From positions 1-42,329 of the forward strand of contig WRLO01000024.1 of NCBI GenBank assembly GCA_009777575.1: DNA of 42,329 nucleotides, written 5' to 3'. The notes beneath the pieces are model-generated. The model did not search any database. It saw only the letters and a list, made by a program, of their open reading frames with translations, and was not told the DNA's origin. Within the stretch, counting starts at the first letter, position 1, and each line of letters starts with the position of its first letter. The position numbers and the translations under genes were made by a program. Below are positions 19,055 to 26,616 of the stretch, piece after piece. This DNA comes from Candidatus Cloacimonadota bacterium (lineage in GTDB: Bacteria > Cloacimonadota > Cloacimonadia > Cloacimonadales > WRIO01).

Positions 19055-20044
19055 TCATATATTTATCTTAGTTTCCACACTTATTATGTCATTTCTATTT
19101 AATTTTCGCGATTGGTTTACAAGCAACTCACCTATTAGACCTATCGAAAAAAATTGAAAGCCAACTATGATTAGTAACATACAAAAGAAAAGAAGAGGTC
19201 TATTGGATAGGTATATCACTTTCATTATCCTTAATATTGTCAGATATGCTCCCAGTATAAAACCTGCTGTTGTGAAAATTGTCCCGATGCCTCCAAATAG
19301 ATACAGAGGACTACGATTAAATGCAGTCACGAGTTTTACCGTGAGGAGATCTAAATATCCTCTAATATATCTTTCTTTCCCGAATTTTGATTTACCAAAT
19401 TGTCTTACGCGATGATTTACAGGTATTTCAATTACCGTAAAACCCTTTGCACTTGCAAGAGCTGGTATATATCTATGCATTTCACCGTATATATCTATCT
19501 CTTTTAATACATGATTTTTATATGCTTTAAAACCGCAATTGTAGTCATGTAGCTTTAATCCAAAGGTCATAGAGACTACTAAATTGAATAGTTTGGAAGG
19601 CAATCTTTTTGACAATGGGTCTTTTCTTCTTTTTTTCCAACCTGAGACGATGTCCCAGTCTTGCTGAGTCTCAGAAGATAAAGATTCATTTTCATCACTT
19701 TTTTCCTGCTTAGCATTGGGAGCTATTATTTTCAAAAACTCTGGTATCTCTTCTGGATTATCCTGTAAATCTGCATCCATTGTGAAAATTATTTCTCCCG
19801 TTGTATTTTGAAAACCTATATTTAGAGCAGCTGATTTTCCAAAATTTCTTCTAAATTTAATGATTTTTACTTTTTTGTCTTTTTCTGCAAGTGTTTTCAT
19901 TACCTGAAAACTATTGTCTTTGCTCCCATCATCGATAAATATGATTTCATAATCATAATCAGCGATATTACAAAGTATTTCTCTGTAAAGGGTATTTAGA
20001 CTATTTTCTTCATTAAAAACTGGTATTACAAATGATAATTTCAT
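19055..20044 (-). CDS. Family 2 glycosyltransferase, DPM1/GtrB type
   Basis: A 329-residue membrane glycosyltransferase that most likely moves a sugar from a nucleotide donor to polyprenyl phosphate. The GT-A fold shows FVIPVFNEE (5-13), IDDGSKDNS (37-45) and the metal-binding MDADLQDNPEE (89-99); RQFGKSKFG lies further on. Two C-terminal membrane helices are near 235-258 and 270-295. Residues 109-130 (AKQEKSDENESLSSETQQDW region) form an acidic, low-complexity insert before DIVSGWKKRRKDP, where relatives are shorter. AAGGA precedes the ATG. Its neighbour encodes a polyprenol-kinase-like protein, a plausible supplier of the lipid carrier. Confidence 0.9.
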   Translation of the reverse strand: MKLSFVIPVFNEENSLNTLYREILCNIADYDYEIIFIDDGSKDNSFQVMKTLAEKDKKVKIIKFRRNFGKSAALNIGFQNTTGEIIFTMDADLQDNPEEIPEFLKIIAPNAKQEKSDENESLSSETQQDWDIVSGWKKRRKDPLSKRLPSKLFNLVVSMTFGLKLHDYNCGFKAYKNHVLKEIDIYGEMHRYIPALASAKGFTVIEIPVNHRVRQFGKSKFGKERYIRGYLDLLTVKLVTAFNRSPLYLFGGIGTIFTTAGFILGAYLTILRIMKVIYLSNRPLLFFCMLLIIVGFQFFSIGLIGELLVNQSRKLNRNDIISVETKINI

Positions 20045-20065
20045 ATTGTTCCTTTATCCTCTATT

Positions 20066-20692
20066 TTATGTAAAAATAAAGACAATGCTCATCACTATCC
20101 CTGAAATTATAGGAATTTTTACATTGTCATCTATTTTTATATTGATAGCTTCTGATATACATACTGCTAATGCTCCGAAAAAAGCAATGCCCGGGTTGTT
20201 CCAAAAGACAAATAATCCAAATAGAAATGTTGCTACGAAACAAGCGAGTGTTCCCTCAAATGTCTTGCTTGAGTCTATAAATATTCTTTTTCCAAAATTC
20301 ATTCCTACCAAAGCGGCAACAGTATCACCTATTGATAAAAAAGCCATTGCTGCGAATGCGATATCGGCTGGGAAAAACGCTACACAGACTATAGCAGAGG
20401 TTAAAAGATATGATGCCCCTGTAAAATCATTGATTTCATGTTTCCGGAGCATTACACCAAAGATAAATAAAAAATATTTCTGGAAATTCTTATTTTCAAG
20501 CCTTAATAACTCTATTCCTATTGATAACAATGTTAAAAATAATAGCAGTATTAAGGTGTCTTTTTTATTATAGTCGTAAACATATCTGTATGCTACAGGG
20601 AGCAAAATAGAGGAAATATGAATAGACTTTCTCGCTAACTCTATCTGCTTTTTATCCCTAAATATTATCTTGTAGACCTTTTCTAAGATCAC
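20066..20692 (-). CDS. CTP-dependent polyprenol/phytol/diacylglycerol kinase-like membrane protein
   Basis: About 208 residues with several membrane helices and the motif GDTVAALVGMNFGKR followed by SSKTFEGT, the signature of the DGK1/SEC59/VTE5 family related to CTP-using lipid kinases and phosphatidate cytidylyltransferase. I place the start at GTG 20692 because GGAGG lies 4 bases upstream and the family's conserved N-terminus (RKSIHISS) follows soon after. A longer frame back to 20764 exists, but its extra residues come entirely from repeat-array sequence. The gene abuts array B directly, so its ribosome site borders the repeats. Confidence 0.8.
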   Translation of the reverse strand: MILEKVYKIIFRDKKQIELARKSIHISSILLPVAYRYVYDYNKKDTLILLLFLTLLSIGIELLRLENKNFQKYFLFIFGVMLRKHEINDFTGASYLLTSAIVCVAFFPADIAFAAMAFLSIGDTVAALVGMNFGKRIFIDSSKTFEGTLACFVATFLFGLFVFWNNPGIAFFGALAVCISEAINIKIDDNVKIPIISGIVMSIVFIFT

Positions 20693-20699
20693 ATTGCCT

Positions 20700-21150
20700 C
20701 CTTTCCCCTTCCCGTCGTTGCGAGGTCGCTTCTTGCTGTTCTCACGAAGCAATCTCCGTGTCACTATCCCCCTCTCCCGTCCTTGCGAGGTTTCTCATTT
20801 TAAACTCCCCACGAAGCAATCTCCGTGCCACTTTCCTCCCTCTCGTCCTTGCGAGGTCACTTCTTGCTGTTCTCACAAAGCAATCTCCATGCCACTTTCC
20901 CCCCTCCCGTCGTTGCGAGGTCACTTCTTGCTGTTCTTACGAAGCAATCTCCGTGCCACTTCCCCCCTTCCCATCCTTGCGAGGTTGCTTCTTGCTGTTC
21001 TCACGAAGCAATCTCCGTGCCACTTTCCCCTTCCCATCCTTGCGGAGTCTCTCCTTGTCATTCCGAGAGTAGCGAGAAATCTCCTCCGTGCCACTACCCC
21101 CTTCCCGTCCTTGCGAGGTCACTTCTTGCTGTTCTCACGAAGCAATCTCA
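20700..21150. repeat. Interspersed-repeat array B, 7 units of 63-71 bp
   Basis: The core TGCGAGG recurs at about 20719, 20784, 20850, 20914, 20978, 21041 and 21112 (spacings 63-71). Most units read CGTCSTTGCGAGGTCACTT, CTTGCTGTTCTC and then CGAAGCAATCTCCGTGCCACT. Two units have a different middle: one has TTTCTCATTTTAAACTCCCC, the other a GTCATTCCGAGAGTAGCGAG piece. Ends are conserved and middles vary. The stretch has no gene; the open frames on both strands are produced by the period. It fills the gap between the kinase-like gene and the M6 remnant. Confidence 0.9.
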
Positions 21151-21161
21151 GAGATTAAATG

Positions 21162-21870
21162 TTAGGTATGTGAAGCTCTGTAGAAAACTGGATTGAATGG
21201 ATTAGGAAAATTCCTGATTCCATTGGTATGGCTGAAAATAATCCCTCACACTTGGTGATTGATATGATATTATATTCGCTGTGCCGGATATTGGGTATAA
21301 ATGAGAATTGATGGTTAACTGCTCATAAGAAGTATCATAAAAGTATCTTTTTAGAGAGTTTTGTTCAGGAGCAAAACCATTAAAAAGTTCTTCATATTCA
21401 TTCCTCAATGATGGAAATTCTGTATCATCAGAAAATCTGACAAAAATCACTACTTGGTTTATATCTCCTGTAGAAGGTGTATTGCGAGAATCGCTTCTGC
21501 CTTGGATATTCTCATTATGAGGGATACTTCTGGTTCTTAACCTTCTTCTTTCTGGTGATATAGTTTCACCTGGCTCTAATCCTAAATCTTTAGGGTCATG
21601 TAGATGGATAGGAAATCCTGTTGATTCTAATTCACCATCTTCTCCTTGTCTAGCCCAACAATAAAAACGAGTTCTAGAATCTCGAATTATTGTATACATT
21701 TCTTCATCATGAATTAACATAAAATTTTCATCACCTGATATAAACACATTGAGTATAGTTCCATCTGGTTGTTCGTATTGAATTTCCCTATTCCTTACTG
21801 GATGAGAATGCAAATTGCTTGTCAGGATCAAACACATCAAAACGACCAAAAATAATTTACTTTTTTTCAT
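21162..21870 (-). pseudogene. M6-type metalloprotease remnant, copy 1 (propeptide region only)
   Basis: An open frame of 222 residues (21870 to 21202) with a signal peptide (about 1-23), then the N-terminal region of M6 / immune inhibitor A-type proteases: EQPDGTILNVFISGDEN, FYCWARQ, then VVIFVRFSDDTEF and the SYEQLTINSHLYPIS strand. It ends right after ISYQSPSVRDYFQPY, where the zinc-binding domain should begin; no HExxH is present. Beyond the stop, another frame reads RNFPNPFNPVFYRASHT, a FlgD-like tail motif, suggesting that a large deletion joined the protein's front to its C-terminal domain out of frame. AGGAG and ATG are intact, so a secreted fragment may still be made. Confidence 0.75.
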
Positions 21871-21883
21871 AATTTTACTCCTT

Positions 21884-21985
21884 TTAAAATTCTTGTTTCT
21901 CTTCTTGGATGACAGAGTCTATCCAGTTTCTCAAATTTATATATCTCATATCGTCTATAAATTCAAATTTTTCCTCACATTTATG
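21884..21985 (-). pseudogene. 3' fragment of an upstream gene, copy 1
   Basis: A frame ending in DDMRYINLRNWIDSVIQEEK and then QEF-stop ends 13 bases before the ATG of the M6 remnant. Nearly the same peptide ends just before copy 2 (23258-23329). RNWIDSVI resembles the final helix of trypsin-like S1 proteases, but that is a guess from a short match. The frame cannot be followed far upstream, where it runs into array C, so the 5' part of the gene is missing. Confidence 0.5.
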
Positions 21986-22083
21986 GGGCGGTTCAAGAGA
22001 CTTTGATCTCGCGAAAAGACTCGCAGAATTACGATCTGCCGTCTGCAAGACATTAATTCTTAAGGGGGGGGTATGCCAGTTTA

Positions 22084-22650
22084 TTGCCCCGTCCTTGCGA
22101 GGTCACTTCTTGCTGTTCTTACGAAGCAATCTCCGTGCCACTTTCCCCCATCCCGTCGTTGCGAGGTTGCTTCTTGCTGTTCTTGCGAAGCAATCTCCGT
22201 GCCACTATCCCCCCTCACGTCGTTGCGAGGTTGCTTCTTGCTGTTCTTGCTAAGCAATCTCCGTGCCACTTTCCCCCATCTCGTCGTTGCGAGGTTGCTT
22301 CTTGCTGTTCTTGCGAAGCAATCTCCGTGCCACTATCCCCCTTCCCGTCGTTGCGAGGTTCCTTCTTGCTGTTCTTGCGAAGCAATCTCCGTGTCACTCC
22401 CCCCAGCCCGTCCTTGCGATGTCTCTTCTTGCTTTACTTACGAAGCAATCTCCGTGTCACTATCCCCCCTCTCGTCGTTGCGAGGTCTCTTCTTGCTGTT
22501 CTTACGAAGCAATCTCCGTGTAACTACCCCTTCCCGTCGTTGCGAGGTCACTTCTTGCTGTTCTTACGAAGCAATCTCCGTGTCACTACCCCCTTCTCGT
22601 CCTTGCGAGGTCACTTCTTGCTGTTCTCACGAAGCAATCTCAGTGATTAA
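22084..22650. repeat. Interspersed-repeat array C, 9 units of 62-64 bp
   Basis: TGCGAGG/TGCGATG recurs at about 22096, 22160, 22224, 22288, 22352, 22415, 22479, 22541 and 22604. Units follow the same pattern as array B (CGTCSTTGCGAGGTYRCTT, CTTGCTGTTCTT, CGAAGCAATCTCCGTG). The last unit of arrays B and C is followed by the same sequence, GATTAAATGTTAGGTATG, which begins the M6 remnant. The region has no gene, though many open frames cross it on both strands. A run of 8 G lies just before it near 22061-22071. Confidence 0.9.
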
Positions 22651-22659
22651 ATGTTAGGT

Positions 22660-23245
22660 ATGTGAAGCTCTGTAGAAAACTGGATTGAATGGATTAAGAA
22701 AATTCCTGATTCCATTGGTATGGCTGAAAATAATCCCTCACACTTGGTGATTGATATGATATTATATTCGCGGTGCCGGATATTGGGTATAAATGAGAAT
22801 TGATGGTTAATTGCTCAAAAATCACTACTTGGTTTATATCTCCGGTAGAAGGTGTATTACGAGAATCACTTCTGCCTTGGATATTTTCATTATGAGGGAT
22901 ATTTCTGGATCTTAATCTCATTCTTTCAGATGATATAGTTTCACCTGGCTCTAATCCTAAATCTTTAGGGTCATGTAGATGGATAGGAAATCCTGTTGAT
23001 TCTAATTCACCATCTTCTCCTTGTCTAGCCCAACAATAAAAACGAGTTCTAGAATCTCGAATTATTGTAAACCTTTCTTCATCATGAAGAAAGCTAAAAT
23101 TTTCATCACCTGTTAAAAACACATTGATTATAGTTCCATCTGGTTGTTCTACTTGCCGTTTAATATTTCTTAAATACGCAGCAAAAAGGTTGCCAGATAC
23201 GAATAAACACATCAAAACGACCAAAAATAATTTACTTTTTTTCGT
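22660..23245 (-). pseudogene. M6-type metalloprotease remnant, copy 2 (degenerate)
   Basis: A second copy of the 21162-21870 sequence, clearly more damaged. The ribosome site AAAGGAG is kept, but the start codon is now ACG (23245-23243) where copy 1 has ATG. An in-frame deletion of 117 bp removes 39 residues (from VRFSDDTEF to YFYDTSY), so VVIF is followed directly by EQLTINS. It ends at the same WNQEFS-stop, and the alternate frame has RNFLNPFNPVF instead of RNFPNPFNPVF. Any product would have to use a non-standard start. Confidence 0.85.
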
Positions 23246-23257
23246 AATTTTACTCCT

Positions 23258-23335
23258 TTAAAATTCCTGTTTTCCTTCTTGGATTATAGAGTCTATCCAA
23301 TTTCTCAATTCTCTATATCTCATATCGTCAACAAC
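23258..23335 (-). pseudogene. 3' fragment of an upstream gene, copy 2
   Basis: A frame ending in DDMRYRELRNWIDSIIQEGK, QEF and stop matches the fragment before copy 1 at about 19 of 23 residues. It begins almost exactly at the stop codon of the flavoprotein gene at 23337, so the left edge of the duplicated block lies here. Confidence 0.5.
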
Positions 23336-23336
23336 A

Positions 23337-24764
23337 TCACTTCGTTACTTTACTTACCAAAAACGCTGTTGCCAATTGAGCTAGCAGAATAGGATCTTCT
23401 TTTATAGTTTCTTTAAACAAGCTCTGTAGATTAAAATCATCTCTTGGGATTTTTTTACATATTGATACAATACTATTAAATTTATTATCATCAAAACCAA
23501 AAAATTTTGATTTCAGAGCATACATAAATCTTTGATTTTGACCAAAGCGATTTTCCCATTTTTCGTTATATTTCTTCAATGATTTTTCAGTAATATTTCC
23601 TTGTTTTATTAGTTTTGCTGCTGTTTCCCCGCAATAATGTCCACCCATCATTGCTTGAACTGTTCCGCCACCTGTGATAGGATTGACTTGGTGAGCTGCA
23701 TCGCCTACAAGCATCACATTTTGGCGCACAAAATCATTACCTGCTCTTGTTGGCACGCCTCCGTAAATCATATAGTTTATTGATGCCTGAGGATAATGTT
23801 TTTCCATAAATTTATCCAGATAATACCGAGGTCCCTTTCCCGGTAAAGATTTAATACCTGCTATACCTATACCAATATTTGCCTGTGTCTCTGATTTTGG
23901 AAATATCCATAAATAACCTCCCGGCGCAACTTCTTTTCCAAAATAAAACTGACAAAGGTGTTTTTCTATTTTGATATTGTTTACTGTGTATTGGCAACAT
24001 ATTTCTAGATCAGAAAGTTTCAAACAAGTATCAAACCCTGCCCATCTACCTACTTGTGATTCTATTCCGTCAGCTCCTATAACAATCTTACTTCGGACAT
24101 CAATAAAGCTATTCTCATGACGGTATTTTACTCCTATTATCTTGTTCTCAGAGTCTCGCAAAAGTCCTACTGCATCCGCTTTGGTCTGTAAAATTGCTCC
24201 TTTGGATACTGCTAAATCTGCCAATGAACGATCAAAGACCCGTCTATCCAAAACATAACCAGTTCCATTATTATACATATCCAATGAATCACCATTCGGA
24301 GAATGCAATCTCGCTCCATCTATTGTGGCACTTATCCATCTTTCATCTATTTCGATATAAGGCAATATTCCATTGTGAGACACGCCTTCGGCACAGCGAA
24401 CTGGTATACCCGGCTCGCGATCTCTTTCCAGTATCAATACACTACATCCATTTTCCGCTAGAAACCGTGCTGCTACACTACCGGCTGGACCAGCTCCTAT
24501 AACTATTGCATCATATTCGATTGGATGTTTGATTTCGTTTTTTGAGATAAAATTTGTTTCTTTTGAAAGATTAGATTGAGAAGGTTCTTTTGCTTCCTGT
24601 TGTTCATAAATAGCTTGAACTGGGCATATTTTTACACAATTTTGACACTTTTTACACTTCTCATTGTCTATCAAGACTTCAAATTCTTTGATTTTTATTG
24701 CCTCTACAGGACATACTGAAGGGCATGTTCCACATATATCACATAAATCTTTGTTTATTTTCAT
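23337..24764 (-). CDS. Ferredoxin-fused geranylgeranyl-reductase-family flavoprotein
   Basis: A 475-residue protein. Residues 1-55 are a two-cluster ferredoxin (Cys8/11/14/18 and Cys37/40/43/47, each a CxxCxxCxxxCP set). After a linker, residues 84-475 are an FAD-binding domain of the geranylgeranyl-reductase family: IVIGAGPAGS (87-96), acidic residue in ILERD, and GDAAHQVNPITGGG near 360. Relatives hydrogenate double bonds of isoprenoid chains or act as ferredoxin-dependent dehydrogenases; the fused ferredoxin suggests electrons are delivered in cis. The substrate is not readable from sequence. AAGGA precedes the ATG. Confidence 0.88.
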   Translation of the reverse strand: MKINKDLCDICGTCPSVCPVEAIKIKEFEVLIDNEKCKKCQNCVKICPVQAIYEQQEAKEPSQSNLSKETNFISKNEIKHPIEYDAIVIGAGPAGSVAARFLAENGCSVLILERDREPGIPVRCAEGVSHNGILPYIEIDERWISATIDGARLHSPNGDSLDMYNNGTGYVLDRRVFDRSLADLAVSKGAILQTKADAVGLLRDSENKIIGVKYRHENSFIDVRSKIVIGADGIESQVGRWAGFDTCLKLSDLEICCQYTVNNIKIEKHLCQFYFGKEVAPGGYLWIFPKSETQANIGIGIAGIKSLPGKGPRYYLDKFMEKHYPQASINYMIYGGVPTRAGNDFVRQNVMLVGDAAHQVNPITGGGTVQAMMGGHYCGETAAKLIKQGNITEKSLKKYNEKWENRFGQNQRFMYALKSKFFGFDDNKFNSIVSICKKIPRDDFNLQSLFKETIKEDPILLAQLATAFLVSKVTK

Positions 24765-24790
24765 AAAATATCCTTAAAATATTGAATTTA

Positions 24791-26011
24791 TTAAAATCTT
24801 CTATCAGGTACTGGTATTTCTCGTGGAGATTTTCTATCTGTTCTTCTTCTAAAAAAGTCAAATCCAGATGTTCCTATCGAGATGAGGAATCCATCTTCTG
24901 AAAAATTATGTTTATTTTCATCACCTCTTGAAAAATATTTAACTGCAAAATCAAGATAACTTTCATAATTCTTCAAAGGTATCGAAAAACCAGCATGATA
25001 AGTCATTTCTTGAATTTGATTGCCGTTTATTTGATAGGGCATATTGCGAGTAGAAAAACCTGCTCTCAAAGGAATATGAGCCATGACATTTCGAGATTCA
25101 TTATTTCCCGTCCATGACATACCTATACCAGCTCGAATAGTATTTATAGAATTTTCAATATTGTCACTATAACCCCAAAACTCCATATCTATGTCGGTAG
25201 AAAAATAGATTTTTTCTTGCAATTTCCATGTTACACCCATTGCTACTCTGGCTGGATATTCATATGTAGCATTTCCATCAAACTCGTTCAAAGTATTAGT
25301 TTTAAAGTATTTATCACCTTGTAATTCTACAGGCATACTTAGCGATAGACCGGTAGATATATTTTCAGACATTTTTGCCAGTCCAATATCAAAACTCGGA
25401 TTTTTAAATGTATGTTCGCTCTCAAACCTTCCAGAGACAAAATCGTGGTCATCAAAGATTTGCTGCGAATATCTGACATTGTGACCAAATAAATAATTTA
25501 TCCCTATCCCAAAATTTACTAAATCGTTTTGGTTGGCATAAAAAATGCCTGCTTTAAATAAGGAAAAATCTTGTCTTTGGATCTCCAAGACTCCAAATAC
25601 TTCATCGTTGAGAGATATTTCTGTTCGTTTTTCTGTATCCAATCTACCTGAACTGATATTTTGGTAATGAACACCTATGCGATGTTGTTTGATTGGAAAT
25701 ATGATATTAAAATACGGTAAATAGACTTGGTCGTCACGAAAGGTTCTGCCTTCTGAATCCCGGAAATAAATATTTCCCATTGATAGCGCTGTAGAAAAAT
25801 GAACCCTATCTATAGTGGTGCTTAATGCAGGGTTTAATAGGCTTGTATTCTGTCGATATAAGTCACCAAGCCCTGTGCCACCCATCCCTTCTCCATATAT
25901 GTCTCGCTGGTAGGAAATCTCAGTCGGTCCATAAAATGAAAATATCGATTGACTTTTCAATAATCCAAAGAAAGCCATTAATACAATGAAAAATATAAGT
26001 TCTTTATTCAT
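24791..26011 (-). CDS. Outer-membrane beta-barrel protein, PorV/FadL-like
   Basis: A 406-residue exported protein with a signal peptide (about 1-20) and alternating beta-strand pattern throughout. The start of the mature protein (YGEGMGGTGLGDLYRQN, NPALS) is the G-rich, NPA-containing pattern of PorV/UPF0164-type barrels. The C-terminus departs from a barrel end: after the GTSGFDFF strand there is a basic tail, RRRTDRKSPREIPVPDRRF. GAGG lies a few bases before the ATG. It sits 26 bases upstream of the flavoprotein gene. Function unknown. Confidence 0.75.
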   Translation of the reverse strand: MNKELIFFIVLMAFFGLLKSQSIFSFYGPTEISYQRDIYGEGMGGTGLGDLYRQNTSLLNPALSTTIDRVHFSTALSMGNIYFRDSEGRTFRDDQVYLPYFNIIFPIKQHRIGVHYQNISSGRLDTEKRTEISLNDEVFGVLEIQRQDFSLFKAGIFYANQNDLVNFGIGINYLFGHNVRYSQQIFDDHDFVSGRFESEHTFKNPSFDIGLAKMSENISTGLSLSMPVELQGDKYFKTNTLNEFDGNATYEYPARVAMGVTWKLQEKIYFSTDIDMEFWGYSDNIENSINTIRAGIGMSWTGNNESRNVMAHIPLRAGFSTRNMPYQINGNQIQEMTYHAGFSIPLKNYESYLDFAVKYFSRGDENKHNFSEDGFLISIGTSGFDFFRRRTDRKSPREIPVPDRRF

Positions 26012-26049
26012 TTATTCCTCTTTATTTGTTACTATTTATAAATTGTTGA

Positions 26050-26598
26050 TTAATCCAAAAATTCTACTCTCAATCTCATTATTCCAGCATTCACAAAATC
26101 CAATTCCTGAGCCACTCGATATGAGACATCTATATCTCTTTCCGTTGAAACCGGTCCTCTATCATTGATAGTAACAATTACTTCTTTATTTGTTTCTTCA
26201 TTTTTGAGTCTAAGCTTTGTCCCAAAAGGTAAAGTTCGATGAGCTGCTGTAAAATCATACATATTGAAAATTTCACCGCTGGCTGTTGCCCTACCATGAA
26301 ATTCATTGCCATACCATGATGCTACCATATATTCTGCATTACCGGAGACTCTACTAGTCTGTCGTTGTTGGGGTTGAGTTGCTCTGCCACGAGGCATATT
26401 ATTTTCACTTGTATAAAGAGCTGTTGATTCACATGATGACAAAAATAAGATAAGTAAAGCTATTAACAAATAATACCATGACCATCCCCCTTTCGTTTTC
26501 CAGTCTTTGCGAGTTTCCTCACTTGAATCTCCCCGCGAAGCAATCTCGTGTCCTTTACCCACTTGCATTTGCGTGGGATGTTCAAAAATAAACTTCAT
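26050..26598 (-). CDS. rlpA: RlpA-like lipoprotein with repeat-derived N-terminus
   Basis: A 182-residue lipoprotein with the double-psi beta-barrel of RlpA (ASWYGNEFHGRATASGE, TAAHRTLPFGT, INDRGP), a septal-ring peptidoglycan lytic transglycosylase family; no SPOR domain follows. The lipobox LSSC puts the lipidated Cys at residue 56, far later than the usual 16-25. The extra length is one unit of the interspersed repeat, which codes for about residues 14-37. No other in-frame ATG exists before the hydrophobic core (YYLLIALLILFLSSC), and AGAGG lies 10 bases before this ATG. The barrel gene at 26617 ends just upstream. Confidence 0.85.
   Translation of the reverse strand: MKFIFEHPTQMQVGKGHEIASRGDSSEETRKDWKTKGGWSWYYLLIALLILFLSSCESTALYTSENNMPRGRATQPQQRQTSRVSGNAEYMVASWYGNEFHGRATASGEIFNMYDFTAAHRTLPFGTKLRLKNEETNKEVIVTINDRGPVSTERDIDVSYRVAQELDFVNAGIMRLRVEFLD
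26485..26559. repeat. Single interspersed-repeat unit inside the rlpA coding sequence
   Basis: One unit of the same family as array A: CTTTGCGAG, then TTGAATCTCCCC and GCGAAGCAATCTCGTG. It is in frame in rlpA and forms the charged n-region of the signal peptide (GHEIASRGDSSEETRKDWK). Confidence 0.8.
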
Positions 26599-26616
26599 AT
26601 TAATTAAACCTCTTAC

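Noticed and set aside
20693..20764. N-terminal extension of the polyprenol-kinase-like protein
   Set aside because: The extra residues (MTRRLLRENSKKRPRND) are repeat-array sequence. GTG at 20692 with GGAGG is a better start.
20700..22650. Many overlapping open frames on both strands with repeated peptides such as SLRGHFLLFSRSNLRAT
   Set aside because: They are translations of the 62-66-bp repeat units, which avoid stops in several frames. They have no ribosome sites, no domain and their repeats follow the DNA period exactly.
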